Shown: piece after piece, positions 7,861-17,036 of the stretch | Position numbering within the stretch: the stretch's first letter is position 1 | Layout: each line of letters starts with the position of its first letter | Assembly: GCA_905198125.1 (NCBI GenBank) | Contig: CAJKBH010000014.1 | Coordinates: 7,266-71,265, forward strand | Length of the DNA: 64,000 nucleotides | Source of the DNA: an uncultured Porphyromonadaceae bacterium | GTDB lineage: Bacteria; Bacteroidota; Bacteroidia; Bacteroidales; Muribaculaceae | Reading direction: 5' to 3' | Program-made: the position numbers and the translations under genes | The notes under the pieces: model-generated | The model's input: the letters and a program-made list of their open reading frames with translations, nothing else | The model's database searches: none | What the model was told of the DNA's origin: nothing

Positions 7861-9327
7861 ATGACTATGAGACTGTCACGCCTGCTGCAGGACATCGACA
7901 CACTGCAGATCATAGGCGATCCGGAACGAAATATCGAAAGTCTGCAAAGCGACTCGCGCCTTGTGGAAAAGAACGGTATGTTCGTGGCCGTGCGCGGCAC
8001 CACCACCGACGGCCACAAGTACATTCCGATGGTAGCCTCCACCCACGTGGGGGCCATTGTGTGCGAGGAACTCCCCTCACAGATCGTGAACGGCATCACC
8101 TACATCCAGGTGGCCGACACGGCCGAGGCCTTAGGCAAACTGGCCTCGGCATGGTACGGACACCCCAGCTCGAAGCTGAAGCTGGTGGGCGTGACCGGCA
8201 CCAACGGCAAGACCACCACCGCCACCCTGCTCTATGAGATGGCGCGTCTGGAGGGTTACAAGGCCGGACTCCTCTCCACGGTGTGCAACTATGTGGACGG
8301 ACGCGCCGTGCCCGCCACACACACCACGCCCGATCCGCTGCCGCTGAACCAGCTCCTGGCGGAGATGGTTGAGGCCGGCTGCGACTACGCCTTCATGGAG
8401 GTGTCCAGCCACGCCGCACATCAGAAACGTATCGCGGGCCTGAAGTTCAAGGGCGGCATCTTCTCCAACCTGACACGCGACCACCTGGATTATCACGGCA
8501 CGGTAGAAAATTACCGCGACGCGAAGAAGATGTTCTTCGACTCGTTGCCCGCCGACGCATTCGCGCTCGTGAACGCCGACGACAAGTCGGGCCTGTATAT
8601 GACGCAAAACACCAAGGCGAAGGTCTACACCTATTCGCTGCGCACCGACGCAGATTTCCGCACCAAGGTTATCGAGACGCGCCTGGACGGCACGCTGCTG
8701 TCGTTCAACGGCCACGAGGTGGAGGTGAACTTCACCGGTCGCTTCAACGCCTACAACCTTACGGCGGTGTTCGGCGGCTCCATCCTGACGGGTTTCCCCG
8801 AGGAGGAGGTATTGGTGAACATGAGCAGGCTCGTGCCCGTGGCCGGACGTTTCCAGACGTTCCGCAGCGCCGACGGCCGGGTTACGGCCATCGTGGACTA
8901 TGCCCACACGCCCGACGCGCTGGTAAACGTGCTTGACACCATCCGCGAGATAGTGGGTCCCGACGGTATCGTCACCACCGTGGTGGGCGCCGGCGGCAAT
9001 CGCGACCACGGCAAGCGCCCCATGATGGCCCGCGAGGCCGCATGCCGCTCCGACCGCCTCATCCTGACCAGCGACAACCCCCGCGACGAGAATCCCGAGG
9101 ACATCATCAACGACATGAAGAAAGGCCTGATGCCTCAGGAACTGCGCCATACACTCTGCATAACCGACCGCCGCGAGGCCATCCGCACCGCCCTGCAGAC
9201 CGCCGAGCCGGGCAGCGTGGTGCTCATCGCCGGCAAGGGCCACGAGCCTTACCAGGAGGTGAAGGGCGTGCGTCATCACTTCGACGACCGCGAGGAGGTG
9301 CAGAACGCTTTCAACGAAATGAAATGA
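7861..9327 (+). CDS. murE: UDP-MurNAc-L-Ala-D-Glu:meso-diaminopimelate ligase
   Basis: A 488-residue Mur ligase adding the third peptide residue. The ATP-binding loop GTNGKTT is at 113-119, the carbamylated-lysine region follows in the central domain, and DNPR at 405-408 is the signature for meso-diaminopimelate selection rather than lysine. This agrees with dapB being present in the window. Two in-frame ATGs (codons 1 and 3) are possible starts; the first is used. Confidence 0.96.
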   Translation: MTMRLSRLLQDIDTLQIIGDPERNIESLQSDSRLVEKNGMFVAVRGTTTDGHKYIPMVASTHVGAIVCEELPSQIVNGITYIQVADTAEALGKLASAWYGHPSSKLKLVGVTGTNGKTTTATLLYEMARLEGYKAGLLSTVCNYVDGRAVPATHTTPDPLPLNQLLAEMVEAGCDYAFMEVSSHAAHQKRIAGLKFKGGIFSNLTRDHLDYHGTVENYRDAKKMFFDSLPADAFALVNADDKSGLYMTQNTKAKVYTYSLRTDADFRTKVIETRLDGTLLSFNGHEVEVNFTGRFNAYNLTAVFGGSILTGFPEEEVLVNMSRLVPVAGRFQTFRSADGRVTAIVDYAHTPDALVNVLDTIREIVGPDGIVTTVVGAGGNRDHGKRPMMAREAACRSDRLILTSDNPRDENPEDIINDMKKGLMPQELRHTLCITDRREAIRTALQTAEPGSVVLIAGKGHEPYQEVKGVRHHFDDREEVQNAFNEMK

Positions 9328-9355
9328 CCGGTAATCGACCTAACAGCTGAGAATC

Positions 9356-10675
9356 ATGATTTACTGGTTGTTGCAGCAATTCAGCGACTTCGACTTTCCG
9401 GGTCGCAACCTGATGGGGTACATCACCTTCCGCGCGGGCGTATCGTTCGCGCTGGCCCTGTTAGTGGCCCTGGTGTTCGGCCATGCCATAATCCGCCGCC
9501 TGCGCATGATGCAGATAGGGGAGGACGTGCGCAATCTCGGCCTGGAGGGACAGGTGCAGAAGAAAGGCACGCCCACCATGGGAGGCATCATCATAATCCT
9601 CTCGACACTTGTGCCTTGCCTGCTGATGGGCAATCTCGGGAACATATACCTGATACTGATGATTGTCGCCACATTGTGGATGGGCAGCATCGGATTCCTG
9701 GACGACTACCGCAAGTTCAAGTTCCACAACAAGGATGGCCTGAAAGGGCAATATAAGGTGATAGGGCAGGTGGGCCTCGGCCTGCTGGTAGGCGTCACGA
9801 TGTGGCTGTCGCCGCAGATAGTGATGAGCGAGAACTTCGAGACCCAAGCATCCGTCAACACCGAGAATGTCGAGAATGTAGCCGCGGCCCGGACTCCTGA
9901 AGCCGAGACCGTTTCCACCAAGGTGATAGTCAGCAAGGAGCAGATCAAGTCGCCGCAGACTACCATACCATTCGTGAAGAACAACAACTTCAACTACGAG
10001 TGGCTCACGTCGTGGGTCAAGGACAAAGAAGCGGCCAAGACATTAGGCTGGCTGGTGTTCGTGCTCGTCGTGATTGTGGTGGTTACTGCCGTGTCCAACG
10101 GCGCGAACCTGACCGACGGCGTCGACGGACTATGTGCCGGCACCTCGGCCATTATCGGCGTGGCGTTGCTGATCATGGCCTACCTGGGCGGCAACGTGAT
10201 ATACTCCAGCTATCTGAACATCATGTACATACCCGGCTCGGAGGAGCTTGTGGTGTTTGCCGGCGCATTCATCGGCGCCCTGGTGGGCTTCCTGTGGTAC
10301 AACACGTTCCCGGCGCAGGTGTTCATGGGCGACACCGGCTCGCTGACACTGGGCGGCATCATAGCCGTGTTCGCCATCCTGATACGCAAGGAACTACTGA
10401 TTCCGCTGCTGTGCCTCGTGTTCTTCCTCGAGGACCTGTCGGTGCTGATGCAGGTTTCCTACTTCAAATTCACCAAGAAGAAATATGGCGAGGGACGCCG
10501 CATCTTCAAGATGACGCCTCTGCACCATCATTTCCAGAAGGAAGCGCAGCCCGGGGCATTGGTGCTATGGAACAAGCCGGCCATGCCCATGCACGAATCC
10601 AAGATTGTGACCCGGTTCTGGATTGTGAGCATTCTGCTTGCGGCCCTCACCTTCGTGACACTGAAAATCAGATAA
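9356..10675 (+). CDS. mraY: Phospho-MurNAc-pentapeptide transferase MraY with long loop insertion
   Basis: An integral membrane enzyme that transfers phospho-MurNAc-pentapeptide to undecaprenyl phosphate, making lipid I. Conserved parts are visible: KKGTPTMGG (about 69-77), LDDYRK (115-120) with the aspartate pair, NLTDGVDGL (251-259), a GDTGSLTLGG loop and the histidine cluster PLHHHFQ. At 439 residues it is longer than the usual roughly 360; the excess is a polar insertion at about residues 152-225 between two membrane segments, rich in Thr, Ser, Glu and Asn. I recall similar insertions in other Bacteroidetes MraY proteins. Confidence 0.95.
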   Translation: MIYWLLQQFSDFDFPGRNLMGYITFRAGVSFALALLVALVFGHAIIRRLRMMQIGEDVRNLGLEGQVQKKGTPTMGGIIIILSTLVPCLLMGNLGNIYLILMIVATLWMGSIGFLDDYRKFKFHNKDGLKGQYKVIGQVGLGLLVGVTMWLSPQIVMSENFETQASVNTENVENVAAARTPEAETVSTKVIVSKEQIKSPQTTIPFVKNNNFNYEWLTSWVKDKEAAKTLGWLVFVLVVIVVVTAVSNGANLTDGVDGLCAGTSAIIGVALLIMAYLGGNVIYSSYLNIMYIPGSEELVVFAGAFIGALVGFLWYNTFPAQVFMGDTGSLTLGGIIAVFAILIRKELLIPLLCLVFFLEDLSVLMQVSYFKFTKKKYGEGRRIFKMTPLHHHFQKEAQPGALVLWNKPAMPMHESKIVTRFWIVSILLAALTFVTLKIR

Positions 10676-10735
10676 TCAAGACTTTAAAAAGATTCGAGTC
10701 GGATAATTCAAGACTTTAGAAAGATATAGCAAGAT

Positions 10736-12085
10736 ATGGCAAAAGAATTCATGGTAGTGCTCGGAGGCGGGGAGAGCGGCGTAGGCGCCGCCGTCCTGGG
10801 CAAAGTTAAGGGTTATGACGTCCTGGTGTCGGATTCCGGCATCATAGGCGACGAACATCGCCGTATTCTTGACGACGAACATATCGAATACGAAGAGGGC
10901 GGCCACTCGGTAGACCGTATCATGACGGCCTCGCTGGTGATCAAGAGCCCGGGTATTCCCCCGACGGCTCCATTAGTACAGGCATTAGCCGAGAAGGGGA
11001 CACCCATACTGAGCGAGATAGAGTTCGCCGGCCGATACACCGACGCCAAGATGGTGTGCATCACCGGCTCCAACGGCAAGACCACCACTACCCTGCTCAC
11101 CTATCACATACTGCGTCAGGCAGGCTTGAACGTCGGACTGGCCGGCAACGTAGGCAAGAGCCTGGCGCTGCAGGTGGCCCGCGAGCACCACGACGTGTAC
11201 GTGATCGAACTCAGCTCGTTCCAGCTGGAGAACATGTACGATTTCAAGGCCGACGTGGCCGTGATAATGAACATCACGCCCGACCATTTGGACCGCTACG
11301 ACCATAAGATGGAGAACTATGTGGCCGCCAAGTTCCGCATCCTGCAGAACCAGACCAAGGAGGACTTCTTCATCTACTGGCAGGACGATCCCGTTGTCAC
11401 CGCGCAGATAGCGCAGGTGCAGTCCGAGGCGCGCCGTCTCCCCTTCGGCGAGATGCGCGAGCAGGACACCGCCGCATGGGTGGACGACAACAACGTGGTG
11501 CATTACCATACGCCTATGGATGTGTTCGAGATTCCGCGCGACCGTCTGTCGCTGCCGGGTCTGCACAACCTGTACAATTCCATGGCTGCCGGTCTGAGCG
11601 CGTCGCTGCTCAGTGTCAGGAACGAGAGCATCATCAAGTCGCTCAGCGACTTCGAGGCCGTGGAGCATCGTCTTGAATATGTGGACACCATCGACGACGT
11701 GATATACATCAACGACTCGAAGGCCACCAACGTCAACTCCACCTGGTACGCGCTGGAAAGCATGACGCGTCCCACCGTGCTGATTCTCGGCGGCAAGGAC
11801 AAGGGGAACGACTACACGGAGATCGAGGAGCTTGTGAAGCAGAAAGTCAAGGCCATAGTGTGCATGGGCAAGGACAACCGGAAGCTGATGGACTTCTTCG
11901 GCGGCAAGGTGGCCAAGATAGCCGACACCCACTCGCTGCAGGAGGCCGTCGAGGCCTGCCACGGCTTCGCCGAGCCGGGCGATACCGTGCTTCTCTCCCC
12001 CTGCTGCGCCAGCTTCGACCTGTTCACCAGCTACGAGAACCGGGGCGACCTGTTCAAGGAAGCCGTACACAACCTTAAGAAATAA
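10736..12085 (+). CDS. murD: UDP-N-acetylmuramoylalanine--D-glutamate ligase
   Basis: A 449-residue cytoplasmic Mur ligase adding D-glutamate. Residues 6-22 form the N-terminal nucleotide-binding fold (VVLGGGESGVGAA), the ATP loop GSNGKTT is at 111-117, and NITPDHLDRY and NDSKATN mark the central and C-terminal domains. It follows mraY after 60 bp and precedes ftsW by 33 bp. Ordinary length, no anomalies seen. Confidence 0.96.
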   Translation: MAKEFMVVLGGGESGVGAAVLGKVKGYDVLVSDSGIIGDEHRRILDDEHIEYEEGGHSVDRIMTASLVIKSPGIPPTAPLVQALAEKGTPILSEIEFAGRYTDAKMVCITGSNGKTTTTLLTYHILRQAGLNVGLAGNVGKSLALQVAREHHDVYVIELSSFQLENMYDFKADVAVIMNITPDHLDRYDHKMENYVAAKFRILQNQTKEDFFIYWQDDPVVTAQIAQVQSEARRLPFGEMREQDTAAWVDDNNVVHYHTPMDVFEIPRDRLSLPGLHNLYNSMAAGLSASLLSVRNESIIKSLSDFEAVEHRLEYVDTIDDVIYINDSKATNVNSTWYALESMTRPTVLILGGKDKGNDYTEIEELVKQKVKAIVCMGKDNRKLMDFFGGKVAKIADTHSLQEAVEACHGFAEPGDTVLLSPCCASFDLFTSYENRGDLFKEAVHNLKK

Positions 12086-12118
12086 ACACTTAATCCAGAC
12101 ATAAACCAGCATTGATAC

Positions 12119-13570
12119 ATGGCAAGTCCTCTCTATGACTCGATAGAAATCCGCGAGACGGTGGACGGCGAGGCAGTGACCGGCACAGGCCGGCGTTCCG
12201 CCCAAAGCGTCTCCCCTGCTGCAGCGTCCGTAGCCGAAACCGTGGCCGCGCCCAAGCCCAAGACAATGGCCAAGGTGCGCCGCGCCGACCCCTACATCTG
12301 GGGCATCTACCTGATGCTGCTGCTTATCAGCGTCGTGGAACTGTTCTCGGCCAGCAGCTCGGAAGTGACGGCGGGCAACGTATATTCGCCGCTGATTCGC
12401 CACGGCATATTCCTGGTCATGGGATTGGGACTGGTGCTGTGGATCCAGCGCATACCGTACGTGATCATCAGCAAGCTGTCGTGGGTGTTCGCCGTGGTCT
12501 CGCTGGTATTGCTTGTGCTGTCGGCCGTGGTGGGCGTGGAATACAACGGCGCCCAGCGGGCCCTCAGGCTGGCCGGAATGACCATACAGCCGGCCGAGAT
12601 TTCAAAGCTGGCGGTGGTGTGTGTGCTGGCCACCATACTCGGCAAGAACCAGCGTCCCGGCGGCGTCTCCAACCGCGCGGTCATCACCTCGGCCATCGTG
12701 GTGGTGGCCTTCAGTGCCGCCATGATCACCAACGGTATGACCAACATGCTGCTGATGATGTGCGTCAGCATGGCGCTGATGCTCACCGGCGGCATACAGT
12801 GGCGCAAGATGGCATACGTTATCGCGGCATACGCCGTGGGAGGCATGGTGCTGTATGCCGCCAAACAGTTCAGCAAGCCGCAGGAATCGGAATTCGACCG
12901 CCTCAAGACCGAACAGACCATGCTCGCCCAGGCCGGCGGCAATGTCAGCGCCGTAGCCACAATAGGCAATGAAAACTCCAAACGCGGCAAGATCGACCGC
13001 ACGGAAACTCGCCAGAACCGAATAACAAACTTCTTCAAGGGCGTGCATCCCGACGACCCGATGACCGACGAGAACCGCCAGGTGATGCTGGCGCGCTTCG
13101 CCCAGGCCAACGGGGGCCTGGTGGGCCAGGGACCGGGCAATTCGCGCGAAAGCGCACGTCTGCCACTCGCCTTCTCCGACTATATCTATTCCATCATCGT
13201 GGAGGATACGGGCTTCGTGGGCGGCGCACTGGTGCTGCTGCTGTTCCTGCTGATGCTGGCGCGGGCAGGACGCATCGCCTTCCGCTGCGTCAGGGCCCTC
13301 CCCGCCTTCATGATACTGGGATGCGCCATGCTCATTGTGCTCCAGGCCCTGGTGCACATGGCCATCGTGACGGGAATAGTCCCCGTTTCGGGTCAGCCCC
13401 TACCCTTCATCTCCAAGGGCGGAACCTCGGTATTAGTCATGTCAATGGCCATCGGAATCATGCTTTCCGTGAGCCGTTTCGCGGCGTTCAACACCGACGG
13501 CAAGGCCATCAAGGCCGAGCTGAACGCCCTCCCCCCGGAAATGCAGGCCGAGAATTTCTCAAAATCATAA
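12119..13570 (+). CDS. ftsW: Septal peptidoglycan polymerase FtsW (SEDS family)
   Basis: A 483-residue SEDS glycosyltransferase, partner of FtsI. A poorly conserved cytoplasmic N-terminus of about 55 residues precedes around ten membrane segments. Family features include NGAQRAL in the first half, the large periplasmic loop with DRL and HP[DE]D-like sequence (VHPDDPMTDE), the loop around QANGGLVGQG, and the SEDS signature near PFISKGGTSV. A charged C-terminal tail follows. It lies between murD and murG as in most dcw clusters. Confidence 0.94.
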   Translation: MASPLYDSIEIRETVDGEAVTGTGRRSAQSVSPAAASVAETVAAPKPKTMAKVRRADPYIWGIYLMLLLISVVELFSASSSEVTAGNVYSPLIRHGIFLVMGLGLVLWIQRIPYVIISKLSWVFAVVSLVLLVLSAVVGVEYNGAQRALRLAGMTIQPAEISKLAVVCVLATILGKNQRPGGVSNRAVITSAIVVVAFSAAMITNGMTNMLLMMCVSMALMLTGGIQWRKMAYVIAAYAVGGMVLYAAKQFSKPQESEFDRLKTEQTMLAQAGGNVSAVATIGNENSKRGKIDRTETRQNRITNFFKGVHPDDPMTDENRQVMLARFAQANGGLVGQGPGNSRESARLPLAFSDYIYSIIVEDTGFVGGALVLLLFLLMLARAGRIAFRCVRALPAFMILGCAMLIVLQALVHMAIVTGIVPVSGQPLPFISKGGTSVLVMSMAIGIMLSVSRFAAFNTDGKAIKAELNALPPEMQAENFSKS

Positions 13571-13605
13571 CAAGCGTTTAAACGTGATTACATCCATATC
13601 ATAAA

Positions 13606-14709
13606 ATGGCCACTCACAAACCCAAGATATTGATATCGGGAGGCGGCACGGGAGGACACATCTTCCCTGCCCTCTCCATCGCCAACGCGCTGCGCCGGCG
13701 CCTTGACGCCGACATCCTCTTTGTCGGCGCCGACAACCGCATGGAAATGGAACGCGTGCCGGCTGCGGGCTATCCCATCAAGGGACTCCCCGTTGCGGGA
13801 TTCGACCGCAAGCACCTGCTGCGCAACATCGGCGTGCTGATCAAGCTGCGCAAGTCGCTGAACATGGCGCGCCGCATAGTCAGGGATTTCCAGCCCGAAA
13901 TAGCCATAGGCGTGGGCGGATACTGCTCCGGCCCGACACTGAAGGCGGCGCAGAAGGCGGGCGTCCCTACCTTGCTTCAGGAACAGAATTCGTACGCCGG
14001 CGTCACCAACAAGCTGTTGGCCGCCAAAGCCGACGCCATCTGCGTGGCCTACCCCGACATGGAACGCTTCTTCCCTGCCGATAAGATAGTGATGACAGGC
14101 AATCCCGTACGCCGCGACCTGCTGGAGAAGGCTCCGGACCGCGCCAAGGCCCTGGAAAGCTTCGGACTTCATGCCGACGCTCCTACCCTGCTGGTTATCG
14201 GCGGCAGCCTCGGCGCACGCACCCTTAACGAAAGCATGGAGGCCGGCATACGCAAGCTGGCCGAGAACGGCATACAGGTGATATGGCAGACCGGCAAGAA
14301 CTTCGGCGACCGCGGTCCCGCCGCCGTAAAGGGCCTTAAGGGCATCGTCGTGACCAAATTCATCACCGACATGGCCTCGGCATACGCAGCCGCCGACTTA
14401 GTGGTGTCGCGTGCCGGCGCCGGCTCAATCTCCGAGATAGAGCTGTTGGCCAAACCCTGCATCCTTGTCCCCTCGCCCAACGTGGCCGAGGACCATCAGA
14501 CCAAGAACGCCCGCGCACTCGCCGACCACGACGCCGCGATACTCATTCCCGACGACCGGGCGCGCGAATCGCTGGTGGACACGGCCATCGAGACCATACG
14601 CAATCCTAAGAAATTAGCCGAAATGTCGACCAACGTGGCAAAACTCGCCCTGACCGAGTCCGACGACAAGATTGTGGACGAGGTCATAAAAATTCTGAAC
14701 CGCAAGTAA
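13606..14709 (+). CDS. murG: UDP-GlcNAc:lipid I N-acetylglucosaminyltransferase MurG
   Basis: A 367-residue GT-B glycosyltransferase of the inner membrane face, converting lipid I to lipid II. The N-terminal glycine-rich motif GGGTGGH is at 12-18, a second at GVGGYCSGP near 104, the HEQN-like stretch appears as LLQEQNSYAG near 126, and the UDP-GlcNAc binding region as GGSLGAR and SRAGAGSISE. Spacing to ftsW is 35 bp and to murC 33 bp. Confidence 0.96.
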   Translation: MATHKPKILISGGGTGGHIFPALSIANALRRRLDADILFVGADNRMEMERVPAAGYPIKGLPVAGFDRKHLLRNIGVLIKLRKSLNMARRIVRDFQPEIAIGVGGYCSGPTLKAAQKAGVPTLLQEQNSYAGVTNKLLAAKADAICVAYPDMERFFPADKIVMTGNPVRRDLLEKAPDRAKALESFGLHADAPTLLVIGGSLGARTLNESMEAGIRKLAENGIQVIWQTGKNFGDRGPAAVKGLKGIVVTKFITDMASAYAAADLVVSRAGAGSISEIELLAKPCILVPSPNVAEDHQTKNARALADHDAAILIPDDRARESLVDTAIETIRNPKKLAEMSTNVAKLALTESDDKIVDEVIKILNRK

Positions 14710-14742
14710 GCATCGTTAGTTAGTAAGAATCTTACTGAATCA

Positions 14743-16131
14743 ATGGAGAAAAAACTATATTTCGTGGGGGCCGGGGGTATCGGTATGGCCAACCTGGTAC
14801 GCTATTACCTGGCACATGGCGCCGCCGTGGCCGGATACGACCGCGCTCCTTCCGAACTGACGGCCGCTCTTGAACAGGAAGGGCTGCAGTTCACCGACCT
14901 TGACGACCGCAACGCCATCCCGGAACCGTTCCGCAATCCGGACGACACACTTGTGGTCTACACTCCGGCCATACCCGAAGACAACGACATACTGAGATAT
15001 TTCCGCCAGAACGGCTTCCGCGTCATCAAGCGCGCGGCGCTGTTGGGCCGCATCACGGAGCACACCGACGGCATCTGCGTGGCCGGCTCGCACGGCAAGA
15101 CCACCACGTCGTCGATGATAGCCAACATACTGCGCGGCACCGAGGCCGGTTGCACCGCGTTCCTCGGCGGCATACTGCGCAACACCGGCTCAAACCTGGT
15201 GCTGAACGAGAAATCGCGCTATTCCGTCATCGAGGCCGACGAATACGACCGTTCGTTCCATCAGCTGCATCCGTGGCTGGCCGTAGTGACGAGCACCGAC
15301 CCCGACCATCTGGACATCTACGGCGACGAGGAGCACTATCTGGAGGCTTTCTCCATCTTTACGTCGCTGATACGTCCCGGAGGCCATCTGTTGGTCCATA
15401 CGGGGCTTAAATTCAAGCCTGCGCCCGGTCCTGACGTGACGGTGGCCACATACAGCGGCGGCAGCGAGGGGGACTGGCACGCCGAGGACATAACCTACGG
15501 CGACGGCACCATCACGTTCACTCTGGTCGGCCCTGACGGGCTGCGTATCGAACGCCTCAGCCCCGGAGTGCCCGTTGACATCAACATCGACAACGCCGTG
15601 GCAGCAGCGGCAGCAGCAATCACGGCGGGAGCCACACCCGAACAGGTGCGCGAAGGGCTCGCCTCGTTCCGTGGCGCGAAACGCCGCTTCGAGATATGGC
15701 GCGACGGCAAGGACGGAGGCACGGTGCTGATAGACGATTACGCCCACTCGCCCAACGAGATACGCGCCAGCATCCGCTCGGTGCGCAAGCTGTTCCCGGG
15801 CAAGGACCTGACCGTGATATTCCAGCCGCACCTCTACACGCGCACACGCGATTTCGCGCCCGACTTCGCCGACGCACTGTCGGAATGCGACCACCTGGTG
15901 ATGCCCGAGATATATCCGGCGCGCGAGCTTCCCATACCCGGAATCTCGTCGCACACCATCCTCGACGCCGTCAAAGGCCCGCAAAAAACTTATTGTGAGC
16001 GAAAAGATTTGCTGAATCTGATAAAAAATAGTAACTTTGACGTTCTAATGACTCTGGGAGCCGCCGACATCGACCGGTTGCTTCCCGAGATTTCGCATAT
16101 CCTGGAAGAAAAAGCAAAAGCCGAGGCCTGA
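14743..16131 (+). CDS. murC: UDP-N-acetylmuramate--L-alanine ligase
   Basis: A 462-residue Mur ligase catalysing the first peptide addition. GAGGIGM at 9-15 is the N-terminal nucleotide fold, GSHGKTT at 115-121 the ATP loop, and DYAHSPNEI the C-terminal domain signature. The stop codon overlaps the ftsQ start by one base (TGATG), implying translational coupling. Confidence 0.96.
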   Translation: MEKKLYFVGAGGIGMANLVRYYLAHGAAVAGYDRAPSELTAALEQEGLQFTDLDDRNAIPEPFRNPDDTLVVYTPAIPEDNDILRYFRQNGFRVIKRAALLGRITEHTDGICVAGSHGKTTTSSMIANILRGTEAGCTAFLGGILRNTGSNLVLNEKSRYSVIEADEYDRSFHQLHPWLAVVTSTDPDHLDIYGDEEHYLEAFSIFTSLIRPGGHLLVHTGLKFKPAPGPDVTVATYSGGSEGDWHAEDITYGDGTITFTLVGPDGLRIERLSPGVPVDINIDNAVAAAAAAITAGATPEQVREGLASFRGAKRRFEIWRDGKDGGTVLIDDYAHSPNEIRASIRSVRKLFPGKDLTVIFQPHLYTRTRDFAPDFADALSECDHLVMPEIYPARELPIPGISSHTILDAVKGPQKTYCERKDLLNLIKNSNFDVLMTLGAADIDRLLPEISHILEEKAKAEA

Positions 16132-17036
16132 TGAAAAAGGGGACAGCGATACTGAAGTGGGTGTGTCTTGTCACATTGATGGTATATGTGACATGGGCCA
16201 CCGTGTGGGCTCACAACGAGGCCGCGCACCATATCTGCCGCGACATCGCGGTGGATGTGGAATCGCCTGCTCCCATCGACTCGATCATACGCCGCGGCGT
16301 GGCCATGGAACTGAAGGATTATCCCGGCAGGATAGTGGGAGTGCCCATCAACCAGGTGGATACCCGCAGGATAGAGAAATACCTCGGATCGCTCAACACC
16401 TTCGAATCGGTGAACTGCATGGTGTCGGCCGGCGGCACGCTCAACATCCGCGTCACGCCCATGATTCCCGTGATGCGCGTGTTCTTAGGCAACAAGTCAT
16501 ACTACATCAACAAGGACGGCAAGCACATAGCCTCAAACGCGGAGTTCTATCGCGACGTCCCGGTCGTGACGGGGCGTTTCACCCGCGACTTCCAGCCTGT
16601 GGACGTGCTGCCGCTGGTGCGCTTCGTGGAGCGCGACAAGACCATGCACGACCTGACGGCCATGATCGAGGCCCGCGACTCGCGCAACCTGATAGTGGTG
16701 CCCAAAATCACCGGCCATGTGGTGAACTTCGGCGACACGACGCGCCTGGAACAGAAACGCGACGCGCTGAAGCTGTTCTACACCAAGGTGATGCCCCACA
16801 AGGGCTGGGAGCAGTATGACACGATATCCGTGAAATTCCGCAATCAGATAGTGGCCACGCGCCGCGACAAGACACGCCTCAACGTGTCGGAGGAACCGGT
16901 GGAGGAAATCGACCTGGAGGAAGGCACCCTTCCCGGTATCGGCGAAACGGCGGGAGGAGCCTCGGCCAACGCGGGCGCCGCCGATGCCGCCGCCAAGAAA
17001 GTACCGTCTCAACAAAAAAGTACCGTCTCAACATGA
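16131..17036 (+). CDS. ftsQ: Cell division protein FtsQ
   Basis: A 301-residue bitopic protein: short basic N-terminus, one membrane segment (about residues 6-25, ending WATVWAHN), then a POTRA-like region (about 30-110) and the FtsQ beta domain. The C-terminal 50 residues are acidic and then Ala/Gly-rich low complexity. Identification depends strongly on position between murC and ftsA, because FtsQ sequences diverge widely. It overlaps ftsA by 4 bp (ATGA). It recruits FtsL/FtsB and regulates FtsWI. Confidence 0.88.
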   Translation: MKKGTAILKWVCLVTLMVYVTWATVWAHNEAAHHICRDIAVDVESPAPIDSIIRRGVAMELKDYPGRIVGVPINQVDTRRIEKYLGSLNTFESVNCMVSAGGTLNIRVTPMIPVMRVFLGNKSYYINKDGKHIASNAEFYRDVPVVTGRFTRDFQPVDVLPLVRFVERDKTMHDLTAMIEARDSRNLIVVPKITGHVVNFGDTTRLEQKRDALKLFYTKVMPHKGWEQYDTISVKFRNQIVATRRDKTRLNVSEEPVEEIDLEEGTLPGIGETAGGASANAGAADAAAKKVPSQQKSTVST

